DNA from: Shewanella waksmanii ATCC BAA-643
GTDB lineage: Bacteria > Pseudomonadota > Gammaproteobacteria > Enterobacterales > Shewanellaceae
Reading direction: 5' to 3'
Assembly (NCBI RefSeq): GCF_000518805.1
Contig: NZ_JAEH01000016.1
Coordinates: 1 to 64,000 of the forward strand
Length of the DNA: 64,000 nt
Of this stretch, positions 17,537-26,214 are shown in pieces (the stretch's first letter is position 1; the number at the start of each line of letters is the position of its first letter). Made by a program: the position numbers and the translations under genes. A model generated the notes under the pieces. It had not been told where the DNA came from and made no database searches. It worked only from the letters and a program-made list of their open reading frames with translations.

Positions 17537-18375
17537 TATGCGCTCCTTGGTACACTCGGTAAAACATGCTGCTGATACTGATGGATCTTATTTATCTCTT
17601 CTAGCAAAACTGCCGTTTCAGGGATATTGAAATCACGCTCTAACAGAGTTGGAAATACACCGTGAATTTCATAGCATTGCTGTAGCAGCGACCAGACTGG
17701 GTCAATAATATCTGCGCCATGGGTGTCGACCATTAGATCGACATCCTCTTGGTAATGCCCAGCAATATGTAAGTAACGGATACGTTCAGTCGGCATCGCT
17801 TTAAGAAATGCGAGTGGGTCGTACTGTTGATTAATTGAATTAACATAGATGTTATTGACATCGAGTAATAGTTGGCAGTCTGCTTCAGCTAAAACGGCAT
17901 TCACAAACTCACATTCACTCATTTCGCTACCTGGCTGTGCATAAAAGGACACGTTCTCTAGAATCAGTGGTCGCTCTAGAATATCTTCAACCTGCTTTAC
18001 TCGACTTGCCACATGTTTTACCGCTTCACCAGTAAACGGCATGGGCATCAAATCATACAGGTGCCCCTCACCGGAGCAATAACTTAAGTGCTCAGAGTAG
18101 ATCTCAATACCGTGAGTGTCTAAAAAGCCTTTAATTTGTTTTACAAAAGCGATATCCAGTGGTGCGCTGGCACCTATAGATAATGATAAGCCATGACAAA
18201 AGAACTGATGTTGCTCGGTCAACTGCCTAAACTGACGTCCAAATTTGCCACCAAAGGTCATCCAGTTTTCTGGTGCAACTTCGAGAAAATCAATTTGCTG
18301 CGGAACGGACTGACAAAACTCATCTAACATTTCTCGGCGTAAACCGAGTCCGACTGAAGCTTGTTGGTTCATCAC
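17536..18375 (-). CDS. hvfB: DUF692 / MNIO peptide-modifying oxidase (HvfB/BufB-like)
   Basis: MNIO enzymes are multinuclear non-heme iron oxidases that convert precursor cysteines into oxazolone/thioamide or thiooxazole groups. This 279-residue protein shows the TIM-barrel metal-site motifs: VGLGLR, FLEVAPENW (Glu32), HGLSLSIG (His61), SEHLSY, PLILENVSFY, LLLDVNNIYVNS, YLHIAGH, VDTHG and LLERDFNIP. All ligand-bearing segments appear intact. It lies between the precursor gene and its partner gene, 92 bases after the precursor stop, with a hairpin in the gap. Substrate assignment to the adjacent EGKCG peptide is an inference from context. Confidence 0.93.
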   Translation of the reverse strand: MMNQQASVGLGLRREMLDEFCQSVPQQIDFLEVAPENWMTFGGKFGRQFRQLTEQHQFFCHGLSLSIGASAPLDIAFVKQIKGFLDTHGIEIYSEHLSYCSGEGHLYDLMPMPFTGEAVKHVASRVKQVEDILERPLILENVSFYAQPGSEMSECEFVNAVLAEADCQLLLDVNNIYVNSINQQYDPLAFLKAMPTERIRYLHIAGHYQEDVDLMVDTHGADIIDPVWSLLQQCYEIHGVFPTLLERDFNIPETAVLLEEINKIHQYQQHVLPSVPRSA

Positions 18376-18396
18376 AACTCCCCTAGAGAATAATGA

Positions 18397-18420
18397 AATA
18401 GGCCAGAAATCTGGCCTATT
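18397..18420 (-). terminator. Hairpin between precursor and modifying-enzyme genes
   Basis: AATAGGCCAGA-AA-TCTGGCCTATT forms a strong stem but is followed on the minus strand only by TCATTATTC, not a long T run. It may be a partial terminator or an RNA-stabilising stem that lets the precursor be made in excess over the enzymes. Confidence 0.65.
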
Positions 18421-18467
18421 AAGTCCCTACAACGAGGGTAGACTAACTTATATAATCGTTTGGACGA

Positions 18468-18884
18468 TTAGTGGCTACCACCACATTTACCTTCACCACA
18501 TTTACCTTCTTTGGCTTTCTTATCGCCACCGCATTTACCTTCGCCGCACTTACCTTCTTTAGCTTTCTTGTCGCCGCCACACTTGCCTTCACCACACTTA
18601 CCTTCTTTGGCTTTCATGTCGCCGCCACACTTACCTTCGCCGCATTTACCTTCTTTGGCTTTCTTATCGCCACCACACTTACCTTCGCCGCACTTACCTT
18701 CTTTACCTTTTTTCTCGCCGCCGCATTTGCCTTCGCCGCATTTACCTTCACCATCAACGATTTGGTAGCCAGCTTGTAATTCACTATATCCAAATGGATT
18801 TGCCTGTGCTTGACCTGCATAAGCCGAACCAGCAACAACAGTACCCAAGGCAACAGCTACAGCAGTATTTTTAACTAATTTCAT
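18468..18884 (-). CDS. hvfA: Secreted EGKCG-repeat precursor peptide (HvfA/bufferin-like)
   Basis: The ATG at 18884 has AAGGA eight bases upstream; a TTG five codons earlier lies within that site. The 138-residue product has a Sec-type signal peptide with likely cleavage after Ala-Tyr-Ala at residue 23, a short linker (GQAQANPFGYSELQAGYQ), and from residue 46 six copies of a 16-residue unit, EGKCGEGKCGGDKKAK and variants. This gives twelve EGKCG motifs and twelve cysteines, then a terminal Ser-His. The motif is the modification site of the copper-binding HvfA-type peptides. Its neighbours are the MNIO oxidase and DUF2063 partner. The likely role is metal (probably copper) sequestration in the periplasm. 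Confidence 0.92.
   Translation of the reverse strand: MKLVKNTAVAVALGTVVAGSAYAGQAQANPFGYSELQAGYQIVDGEGKCGEGKCGGEKKGKEGKCGEGKCGGDKKAKEGKCGEGKCGGDMKAKEGKCGEGKCGGDKKAKEGKCGEGKCGGDKKAKEGKCGEGKCGGSH
18477..18749 (-). repeat. Six 48-bp tandem coding repeats in the EGKCG precursor
   Basis: Each 48-bp unit encodes EGKCGEGKCGG plus a Lys-rich spacer (EKKGK, DKKAK or DMKAK), and the last unit is cut short before Ser-His. Codons vary between units, so the repeats are older than a very recent amplification. Confidence 0.92.
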
Positions 18885-19201
18885 AATATATTCCTTCAAT
18901 AATTTCTACATGTATATGTTTGCCAACACCAATTTTTTGCTGGCTCGGATAATAAGACCTGAGAGCAAACAACTTTATTTCAAAAAAATTACCCATCGTT
19001 CACATTTATGACTCAAATTGTGAGATCTTGCAAATTATTACTCAATAAAAGCTGTTAGGAAGCGATTGTTGAACAAGGTAAAATTGGCGCTTTGTTTATC
19101 ACGGTCAGTTCAAGTAAAATAGCGCGCCTTAATTTAACCTGCCGGCGAAACTCGCAAATACTCGCGGACGAGCTTAGGCGTACTATGGATAATCAATCAC
19201 C
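18885..19201. other. Divergent region between the EGKCG operon and dusC
   Basis: This 317-base region must hold the promoters of the minus-strand EGKCG operon and plus-strand dusC. It is AT-rich near the precursor gene. I saw no clear sigma-70 promoter, Fur box or copper-regulator palindrome, and no ORF of note. Confidence 0.5.
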
Positions 19202-20131
19202 ATGCGTGTCATTCTTGCTCCAATGGAGGGGGTCGCTGATGCCCCAATGCGTTCTCTACTTACTCAGGTAGGTGGTTACGATCTGGTGATCAGTGAATTT
19301 ATCCGTATTGTTGACCAATTGCTGCCGGAAAAGGTGTTTTACCGCCTATGTAGTGAACTTAAAAATCAGTGTCGAACTTCTGCTGGAACACCGGTCAGGC
19401 TGCAATTGCTCGGCCAGCACCCACAGTGGATGGCAGAAAATGCAGTAAGAGCAGTTGAACTCGGTTCGCGAGGCGTTGACATCAACTTTGGCTGTCCAGC
19501 GCCAATGGTCAATAAAAGTAATGGCGGCGCCGCCCTGCTCAAACAACCTGATACCATCTACCAAGTCGTCAATGCGGTACGTAAAGCTGTGGATAGCAGT
19601 AAACCTGTGTCAGCAAAAATCCGCCTAGGCTGGGATGATAAAAGTCGTTGTGTTGAAATTGCTCAGGCCATTGAGGCTGCGGGCGCGACAGAACTGACCG
19701 TTCATGCGCGAACCAAAGAGGAAGGCTATCGGCCGCCTGCTCACTGGCAATATATCAAGCAGATAAAAGACGCGATTGCTATCCCGGTCATCGCTAATGG
19801 CGAAATATGGAGTCGTGAAGACTATCTGAATTGCCAAGCCATAAGTGGCTGCGATGATGTGATGTTAGGCCGCGGTGCTTTGACCGTCCCTAACCTAGCC
19901 CACGTTGTTAAGGCGCAGCAAGCGCCTTTAGCTTGGCAGCAAGTCAAACAATTACTACTACAATATTCAGAATTTGAAATTGTCAGTGATAAAGAGAAGT
20001 ATTATCCCGCCCGAATCAAGCAATGGCTAAAGTTCATCGCCCGCCATTATCCAGAAGGTGAACAATTGTTTGTTGAACTAAGAGTGCTCAAGCAAACCAA
20101 AGACATTTTGTCGCTGCTTAAGCAAGCATAA
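19202..20131 (+). CDS. dusC: tRNA-dihydrouridine(16) synthase
   Basis: DusC reduces uridine 16 of tRNA using FMN and NADPH. The 309-residue protein starts MRVILAPMEGVADAPMRSLL, has the active-site cysteine in DINFGCPAPMVNKSNGGAALL (Cys near residue 98), the FMN/tRNA segment TVHARTKEEGYRPPAHW, and the phosphate-binding motif GRGALTVPNL. The subclass call (C) rests on the ISEFIRIVDQLLP region and overall length. It is monocistronic. Confidence 0.93.
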   Translation: MRVILAPMEGVADAPMRSLLTQVGGYDLVISEFIRIVDQLLPEKVFYRLCSELKNQCRTSAGTPVRLQLLGQHPQWMAENAVRAVELGSRGVDINFGCPAPMVNKSNGGAALLKQPDTIYQVVNAVRKAVDSSKPVSAKIRLGWDDKSRCVEIAQAIEAAGATELTVHARTKEEGYRPPAHWQYIKQIKDAIAIPVIANGEIWSREDYLNCQAISGCDDVMLGRGALTVPNLAHVVKAQQAPLAWQQVKQLLLQYSEFEIVSDKEKYYPARIKQWLKFIARHYPEGEQLFVELRVLKQTKDILSLLKQA

Positions 20132-20216
20132 GAGCATTAACAATACGCATTAATTCCGCCATACAGGTCAGATCTCTGTGACTATTTGATCTAACAAGAC
20201 AAAATGTCACACAGAT

Positions 20217-20230
20217 TTGATCTCAATCAT
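20217..20230 (+). promoter_or_regulatory. FNR/EtrA-type box upstream of the DksA-like gene
   Basis: TTGAT-CTCA-ATCAT matches the FNR consensus at nine of ten defined bases. A weak -10 element, TACACT (20252-20257), lies at the distance expected for class II activation, putting the transcript start near 20264, about 26 bases before the GTG start. Confidence 0.65.
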
Positions 20231-20290
20231 AGCTGATATTCATCACCTGTTTACACTGGATAACCACTATCAGTAATTAGGCAAAGACAC

Positions 20291-20644
20291 GTGAATAATA
20301 ACTCAGTCAGACAGGTATTGTCGGAAGTAGAAGCTGATCTGAGAGCTGACTTGGAGAGACAGCAAATTAGTCAACTCGGCAGCCTCGCATCTAGCGCTAC
20401 TATCAGTGAACTCATCGAAATACTCACCCAGTTAAAACGCTGTGATGACCCATTATTTATCCAGTTAACTAAACTGGACGCCGCCTATTGCCAGCTAGAT
20501 ATCGGCATGTATGGGCTATGTGCCGATTGCGAATCCGAGATAGAATCACATCGGTTGCAACAAGACCCTCTTGAGCAACGTTGTGCAGCCTGTAGCGCGG
20601 AGTTTTATCATCAACATCGCCAAGAGCTGCGTTTAACTCACTAG
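20291..20644 (+). CDS. DksA/TraR-family zinc-finger protein
   Basis: The 117-residue protein begins with GTG, has a coiled-coil-like N-terminal part, and a C-terminal C4 zinc finger with cysteines at 77, 80, 98 and 101 in the context MYGLCADCESEIES and QRCAACSAEF. Proteins of this family bind the RNA polymerase secondary channel and modulate ppGpp-dependent transcription. It is shorter than DksA proper (about 150), and the canonical coiled-coil-tip acidic pair is not obvious, so it is a DksA-like paralogue rather than DksA. An FNR box upstream suggests anaerobic induction. Confidence 0.85.
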   Translation: MNNNSVRQVLSEVEADLRADLERQQISQLGSLASSATISELIEILTQLKRCDDPLFIQLTKLDAAYCQLDIGMYGLCADCESEIESHRLQQDPLEQRCAACSAEFYHQHRQELRLTH

Positions 20645-20900
20645 CCCTCATGCGACTGACTGCTTTAATTTGGTAACTTCATTGCTTCACCAAAATTAAC
20701 GCTACATTCGCTTCAAAACGGCTCATAGTCTACCGTAAATCAAAACAGATTCATTTTTGGGTACGCTACTTGCCAAACAGAGGTCATTGGATTTGTGGCC
20801 GCTCAAAATAAAGTAGTGCTCGCTAGAGTGTTATTAAACGGCTACAAATGAACATGTTCTGCCGCAGGTCATATTGTAACAAGTTTAATTTACTGGCATA

Positions 20901-20927
20901 AAAAAACCTCCCAATGGGAGGTTTTTT
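20901..20927 (-). terminator. Terminator of the TonB-dependent receptor gene
   Basis: AAAAAACCTCCCA-A-TGGGAGGTTTTTT lies 16 bases past the receptor stop codon on the minus strand. Confidence 0.9.
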
Positions 20928-20942
20928 AGTATCTAAACGAGT

Positions 20943-23567
20943 TTAGAATTTTTGTGTATAAGATGCAGTGTAAGTACGACCGTAAAGGTTATACAGCGAA
21001 TCATCGTAAGCTAAGTTAGAATCCAATACTGGATCTTCGTTAGTTAAGTTACGTACACCGACTGAAATCTTACCATTCCATGAAGTGTTGTAGTTGTAGC
21101 TAACATCGAAAGTTGTTTGCGATGGTAGGCTACCTACTTCTTCGTATGTTGTTGGGTCGATAGTTTCAGCTTGACCAGCAATGTGCTGAGTCAATAGTGA
21201 CGCGCTGTGATCACCATAGTTCCAATCTAGCACCCAAGTGAAACGATAGTCAGGTAAACCGTTGCGGCCAACCATGTTGTTAACAGGACCATCGAAGTAC
21301 TCTTCATCTTCATAAGTCAGTACATAGGTCAAATCAAACGTTGTACCGAAGTCACCAATTGCTGTTTCCAGACCGGTGTAAGTGATGTTGAAATCAATAC
21401 CAGATGTATCGAAACCATTACCATTTACTAGTGGTGTGGTCGCTTCCAAGATCTTACCGTCTGGGCTATCGCCTGCACGAATAATCTCACCGCGGCTCAA
21501 GTTACCGTAGCCAACTTCAGCTTCTTCTCTTAGCAGCGAATCTAGCGAAACGAATGTGATCACATCTTGAATTGATAAGTTGTAGTACTCTACTTTCGTA
21601 CTCAACCCATCGGTAATATTCCAAATTGCACCAAAGTTATAGAAATCTGAAGTTTCAGCTTCTAAGTTCTCGTTAGCAGTACGAGTTACGTCATACTGTG
21701 CAGAGCTACAATCAGCAGGCGCAGTACCTTGTAAGTCACAATAGTGATAATCGGTTGCAAAGTCAGCACTGAAAGAGTCTGCAGCATATAAATCTGACAA
21801 TGCTGGAGCACGGAAGCCTTGTCCCCAAGAACCACGAAGTACTAAATCTTCAAGAAGCTGATAGCGCGCCGCGACCTTAGGTGTTGTTGCGTTACCAAAA
21901 TCTGAGTAATCATCGAAACGTAATGCCAAGTTTAATTCTAGCTTATCAGTAATCGGTAGAATCGCTTCACCAAATACTGCTGCAACTTGACGGTCACCAC
22001 CAGAGCCATTACCCGAAGAACCTATCACTTCACCAGCAGCCGATTCTGCGTCTACTTTTGAAGTGTACTTGTAGTCCATGTATTCAGCACCAAAATACCA
22101 ACCAGCTAGGCCACCTGGAAGGTCTAGTGCTTCAAAGTTAATACCTGCGTTAACTGTTTGGAACTCCATGATATCTTGAGCAAGAGTATCATGAGAAATA
22201 GCAGCAACCACTGCATCACTATTCCCTTCTGGGCCAAAGTTAAAGTCACCGCTTTTAACTAAATTTTCAACAGTAGGTCTGTGAACGTAGCCAGTACCAT
22301 AGTTGCTGTTTTCTGCTAGGTTATAGTGATAAGTCGCGTCCCAGCCGAAGTTTTCATGGTCACCAACTAAGCCAACCTGAATATCAGTGCTGTAATCGAT
22401 AGTGGTAGAGTCACGTGTACCTACGTCAGTAAAACGATAGTAAACACGGCCGGCATTGGCATTTTTAGTGGTATCAATGTAGTTACCATTTTCATCGTAG
22501 TTTTGGACATCAATCTGTCCAGCATCAACATTAAACCAACCGGCTGCAGGAGCATAACGACCAAATGTTTCGTTACGACTAAATAGGCCTTGCCCTTCAA
22601 AACGAATTTCATCAGAAAGCTCATAGTCAGCATTCACGTAACCAGCAGTGTAGCTACGCGCTGCGTGATCCGCTGCTTCAGAGGTGTAGTCATAACCACA
22701 AATAAAGTCACCGTCGCCGTAATCATAAACATGACCACCACCAACCATTTTGTCGTTGTTACACGCATCCATTGGCTTGAACTGGAAGGTGCTCATATCT
22801 AAGAAGTTACGAGCGTAAGCAGAAACACCTGTTGTATCTGAGTACTTATCTGCTAGAACATTCGTAGAGCTTGAGAACCAACGGTCACGTTGATAAATAA
22901 TCTCACGATTCTGATGCTCAAATGAGAAAGTCATGCTGCCTTTATCACTTGAAGTTCCGCCAACGACGTGAGCTTTCCACTCTTCACCGCCTGCTTGCTC
23001 AGGGTTAGTACCTGTTGCTGAAACCTCTAAACCTTCATAGTTCTTTTTAGTAATGATGTTAACAACACCTGCAACAGCATCAGAACCGTATACAGCAGAA
23101 GCACCATCAGTCAGTACTTCAATACGTTCAATTGCAGCTGTAGGAATAGTATTCAAGTTTACCGCAGTACCACCCATGGTAGGTGAACCTGGCATACGTT
23201 TACCGTTCAACAAAACCAATGTGCGGTCAGCACCAGCACCACGCAATGAAATGTTGGCCTGACTCTGCCAAGTACTACCTGATGACTCTGCAAATGAACC
23301 AAATGTGTTCAAGTTACTACGGCGTAATACGTCAGCAACTGACATTTCGCCAGTTTTTTCGATGTCTGCAGATGTAATTGTCGTTACTGGTGAAGAGCCT
23401 TCTAAATCAGTTCTTTTAATGCGTGAACCAGTTACCTGAATTCGTTCAACGGTAGCACCTTCTTCCTGCTCTTCAGCAAACGCAACTCCGCTAAAGGCAA
23501 CGCTTGTTGTTGCTGCGGCAAGTAATCCTACGCGTACAGCCTTCGCCGTTAAGGTCAAAGAGTTCAT
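20943..23567 (-). CDS. TonB-dependent outer-membrane receptor
   Basis: The ATG at 23567 follows AGGGAGA and starts a signal peptide (MNSLTLTAKAVRVGLLAAAT, cleavage near AFA). The 874-residue protein has the plug domain (VERIQVTGSRIKRTD, then LVLLNGKRM and DGASAVYGSDAVAGVVNIITKK) and a 22-strand-type barrel ending in the aromatic residue of YTASYTQKF. Such receptors import siderophores, oligosaccharides or peptides using the TonB-ExbBD system. The plug resembles the large marine group used for nutrients other than iron. No Fur box is visible upstream, and the substrate is unknown. Confidence 0.92.
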   Translation of the reverse strand: MNSLTLTAKAVRVGLLAAATTSVAFSGVAFAEEQEEGATVERIQVTGSRIKRTDLEGSSPVTTITSADIEKTGEMSVADVLRRSNLNTFGSFAESSGSTWQSQANISLRGAGADRTLVLLNGKRMPGSPTMGGTAVNLNTIPTAAIERIEVLTDGASAVYGSDAVAGVVNIITKKNYEGLEVSATGTNPEQAGGEEWKAHVVGGTSSDKGSMTFSFEHQNREIIYQRDRWFSSSTNVLADKYSDTTGVSAYARNFLDMSTFQFKPMDACNNDKMVGGGHVYDYGDGDFICGYDYTSEAADHAARSYTAGYVNADYELSDEIRFEGQGLFSRNETFGRYAPAAGWFNVDAGQIDVQNYDENGNYIDTTKNANAGRVYYRFTDVGTRDSTTIDYSTDIQVGLVGDHENFGWDATYHYNLAENSNYGTGYVHRPTVENLVKSGDFNFGPEGNSDAVVAAISHDTLAQDIMEFQTVNAGINFEALDLPGGLAGWYFGAEYMDYKYTSKVDAESAAGEVIGSSGNGSGGDRQVAAVFGEAILPITDKLELNLALRFDDYSDFGNATTPKVAARYQLLEDLVLRGSWGQGFRAPALSDLYAADSFSADFATDYHYCDLQGTAPADCSSAQYDVTRTANENLEAETSDFYNFGAIWNITDGLSTKVEYYNLSIQDVITFVSLDSLLREEAEVGYGNLSRGEIIRAGDSPDGKILEATTPLVNGNGFDTSGIDFNITYTGLETAIGDFGTTFDLTYVLTYEDEEYFDGPVNNMVGRNGLPDYRFTWVLDWNYGDHSASLLTQHIAGQAETIDPTTYEEVGSLPSQTTFDVSYNYNTSWNGKISVGVRNLTNEDPVLDSNLAYDDSLYNLYGRTYTASYTQKF

Positions 23568-24255
23568 ATTTTCTCCCTTCTCCACTCGAGTAAATATTAA
23601 TAATTATCGAGCAGATGATATTTGTTATCTTATTATGTTGTTAGAAGTTAATCACTTCGTTAAAAATACTGCAAAAATAACAAAAATAAGTCAATTGGAT
23701 TCACAACCAAACAACTTAATTGAAAACAATTGATACATATACATATTTAAATCGCTTGCAATTAGCAGTTAAAAATTAATTAAAAACCTTAAAAAACAAC
23801 ATGGTAACGAACACAAAGACAGCATGAATAAACAAGGGGCCCACTAAGAAAACATGGGATACAAAATAATACACATGATAATTAAAAGTTAATAATAATG
23901 CACAAATTAATAAACCCTAAACATTATAAAAACAAAAAACAAACACGACTTATAAATTCGCACTTAATTTAAAATTTTAATAACTACAATTTTGTGCATA
24001 CAGGTAACATAATCGGCTATTTTTCATTCAAATCACTAAGAGCTATATATTTCACCTAGGAGGTTTTCATTATTTAGAAGGGTCGGTAATGGTTTCGCTT
24101 TTAACAAAGGGGGTAAATCACCACAACCGAAAGATTCATTTTCTGGGAGAAATTGGGAATAGTGACAACTGGTATGAAACTGCAGAGGAAGCGCTAGAGC
24201 AAGTATAAAGAAAGGGTAAATGTGAACTTCTTTTACCCAATCACTACAAGCAGCT
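23568..24255. other. Long AT-rich region upstream of the TonB-dependent receptor
   Basis: This 688-base region is unusually AT-rich. It should contain the receptor promoter. I saw no clear operator. It includes one short plus-strand ORF (24089-24208), listed separately, and a weak inverted repeat GGGTAAA/TTTACCC around 24214-24239. Confidence 0.5.
24089..24208 (+). CDS. Short ORF or gene remnant (39 residues)
   Basis: The ATG has GAAGGG nearby and encodes MVSLLTKGVNHHNRKIHFLG and then EIGNSDNWYETAEEALEQV. The pattern of a basic strand, a glycine turn, a tryptophan and an acidic helix recalls short DUF3892-like proteins, but the resemblance is weak. It may be a real small protein, a truncated remnant, or chance in AT-rich DNA. 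Confidence 0.35.
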   Translation: MVSLLTKGVNHHNRKIHFLGEIGNSDNWYETAEEALEQV

Positions 24256-25188
24256 TTAGTTAGCTAGGGCTACTCTAGCAAAATAGATCGCCGACTGACC
24301 TTCGTGTGAAGAGTAGTAACTGATGAGAAGTTCACTGCCTTGTAGCACGACGCCAGCGTAGCTTGTATCACCGCCAGAAGGCAGTGTTAGCAGTTCATTT
24401 ATTTGATGCGCTTGCGTATCAATATGAACCACCGAAGTGCGTACTTCGCCGTCGTACAAGCGTACAACAGCATAGAGTTTAGTATCATGGACAAAACTGA
24501 CTGGGCCACCAATTCGCTTATCTAACGTTTGCCACTGCCAATCGGTAAATGGTGCGGTCGATACGCCTAACAATGCATCTTGCTCGTTGGACCAAACAGG
24601 GTCTCGACGTAATAAACAATACGCAGTAGGCGGTGAATCTACCCCTTCGACAAATGATAACCCCGACTCGTTGACATAGCTTTGCTGATTAAGGTGACTA
24701 ATAACTTTGTGGTAATCCATGCCGTTATCACTTTGATATAACGCTACATAACCGTTATCAGGATGAGGATGATAAGCGACACCATATAGACTTTGCTGGT
24801 ATTGACTAACACGCCACAGCCATTCACCTTCAGCGGCGATATGTTTTGCCGCGCTCCACGTTTCACCGTCATCACTGTGCCAGACAAAAGACTTTAAAGG
24901 TTGTGGTTCAGGCTCGCGAATTGGGCCGGCGCCAAATGCGAGAAGCTGTCCTCGAAACTCAAGTAGCTTACCATCACGAAGATCGCGCTCATCGACACTA
25001 AACTGATGAACCGATTGCCAAGAGTCTCCCTCATCAACAGAACGTAACAAACGTAGTGCACCATTGGCACAAACGTGAGCTTCACCTTCCCTAAATATGG
25101 TGTACAAATCACCGTTAAAACGAACCAAATCGGTAAAAGCGTTGTGCTCAGCGGCATCCCAAATCTTACTGACACTTATCAACTGCAT
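24256..25188 (-). CDS. BNR/Asp-box (sialidase-like) beta-propeller protein
   Basis: The 310-residue protein has no signal peptide. It shows Asp-box-like motifs SVDEGDSW and SDDGETW and regularly spaced beta-strand segments (LYTIFREGEAHVCANGALRL, LYGVAYHPHPDNGYVALY, SYAGVVLQGSELLISYYSSH). This suggests a six-bladed propeller of the sialidase/neuraminidase superfamily. An arginine that could act in a sialidase triad is present in YTIFREGEA, but full catalytic residues cannot be confirmed. It lies beyond a long AT-rich gap upstream of the TonB receptor on the same strand, so it may belong to a glycan-use function. Confidence 0.7.
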   Translation of the reverse strand: MQLISVSKIWDAAEHNAFTDLVRFNGDLYTIFREGEAHVCANGALRLLRSVDEGDSWQSVHQFSVDERDLRDGKLLEFRGQLLAFGAGPIREPEPQPLKSFVWHSDDGETWSAAKHIAAEGEWLWRVSQYQQSLYGVAYHPHPDNGYVALYQSDNGMDYHKVISHLNQQSYVNESGLSFVEGVDSPPTAYCLLRRDPVWSNEQDALLGVSTAPFTDWQWQTLDKRIGGPVSFVHDTKLYAVVRLYDGEVRTSVVHIDTQAHQINELLTLPSGGDTSYAGVVLQGSELLISYYSSHEGQSAIYFARVALAN

Positions 25189-25288
25189 GACACACCTAAT
25201 ATTTATATCGTCTAGTTAACTATTAGCCTAACCTAAATGGCACTGACTTAGAAACTGAAACACCGCTTGAATTCAATTTACAAGCATG

Positions 25289-25315
25289 AAAAAGGCCGCA
25301 ATTTATGCGGCCTTT
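25289..25315 (-). terminator. rluB terminator
   Basis: AAAGGCCGCA-ATTTA-TGCGGCCTTT is followed on the minus strand by TTCATG and lies 35 bases past the rluB stop. Confidence 0.8.
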
Positions 25316-25350
25316 GAATTGATTCTAACTAGTAACCTTGTGGTAGCAAG

Positions 25351-26214
25351 TTAACTACGCTGCCTAGGTTTAGCAGAAGATGTCTTATGCTTACGAACAG
25401 CGCGGCGGATTTTGGCACTTTTCACTTTCGAGCGTGCCACACTGTGCTTATCGGTTCCCAGTAAAGTGCGATTTTCATCCGGCAATCCTGCCAAATTACG
25501 AAGGTAATTGACTTGCTCTATTGGTAATTCTACCCAGCCGCCACGAGGTAGAGACTTAGGTAACTCAATCATACCGTAACGAATACGGATCAAACGGCTG
25601 ACCTGTACCTCTTGCGACTCCCACAGACGACGAACTTCACGGTTACGGCCTTCAGCTAGCGCGACATGCCACCACTTGTTCATGCCTTCGCCACCAGCAG
25701 CTTTAACTTTATCAAAGCTGGCAGGGCCATCTTCCAAAGTCACGCCAGTGCGTAAACGCTGAATAATACCGTCAGTCACCTCACCAAATGTACGCACAGC
25801 GTACTCACGTTCAACTTCATGGGATGGGTGCATCAATCGGTTTGCCAACTCACCATCAGAGGTAAATAGTAATAAACCGGAAGTGTTGATATCTAAACGA
25901 CCAACAGCAACCCAACGAGAATCGCGGGTACGAGGGAGTCGGTCAAACACCGTCGGACGACCTTCTGGATCTTTGCGGCTACAGATCTCGCCTTCAGGCT
26001 TGTGGTAGGCAATCACTCGGCACACTACGTCTTCTTCAGACTTAATTGACACTGCACGGCCATCAAGTCGAATTTTTGCATCGGCTTCGACGCGATCACC
26101 TAACTTGGCAATTTCACCGTCAATACTAACTCGGCCTGCAGCAATCCATGCCTCCATCTCACGACGGGAGCCATGGCCTGCACGGGCCAAGACTTTCTGC
26201 AATTTTTCACTCAT
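25351..26214 (-). CDS. rluB: 23S rRNA pseudouridine(2605) synthase
   Basis: RluB isomerises U2605 in the peptidyl-transferase region of 23S rRNA. The 287-residue protein has an N-terminal S4 RNA-binding domain ([20 protein letters not shown]), the catalytic motif [12 protein letters not shown] with Asp108, and a basic C-terminal tail. Its start overlaps the scpB stop by eight bases, so it is coupled to the scpA-scpB operon, a frequent gammaproteobacterial arrangement. Confidence 0.95.
   Translation of the reverse strand: MSEKLQKVLARAGHGSRREMEAWIAAGRVSIDGEIAKLGDRVEADAKIRLDGRAVSIKSEEDVVCRVIAYHKPEGEICSRKDPEGRPTVFDRLPRTRDSRWVAVGRLDINTSGLLLFTSDGELANRLMHPSHEVEREYAVRTFGEVTDGIIQRLRTGVTLEDGPASFDKVKAAGGEGMNKWWHVALAEGRNREVRRLWESQEVQVSRLIRIRYGMIELPKSLPRGGWVELPIEQVNYLRNLAGLPDENRTLLGTDKHSVARSKVKSAKIRRAVRKHKTSSAKPRQRS

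Noticed and set aside
18477..18749. Regular 48-bp direct repeats that could suggest a CRISPR array
   Set aside because: The repeats are contiguous, have no unique spacers, and encode the EGKCG peptide in one frame.
18471..18779. Two overlapping plus-strand frames opposite the EGKCG gene, one Pro/Ser/His-rich and one Thr/Phe-rich
   Set aside because: They are mirror products of the 48-bp coding repeats on the minus strand, which has a proper start, ribosome binding site and signal peptide.
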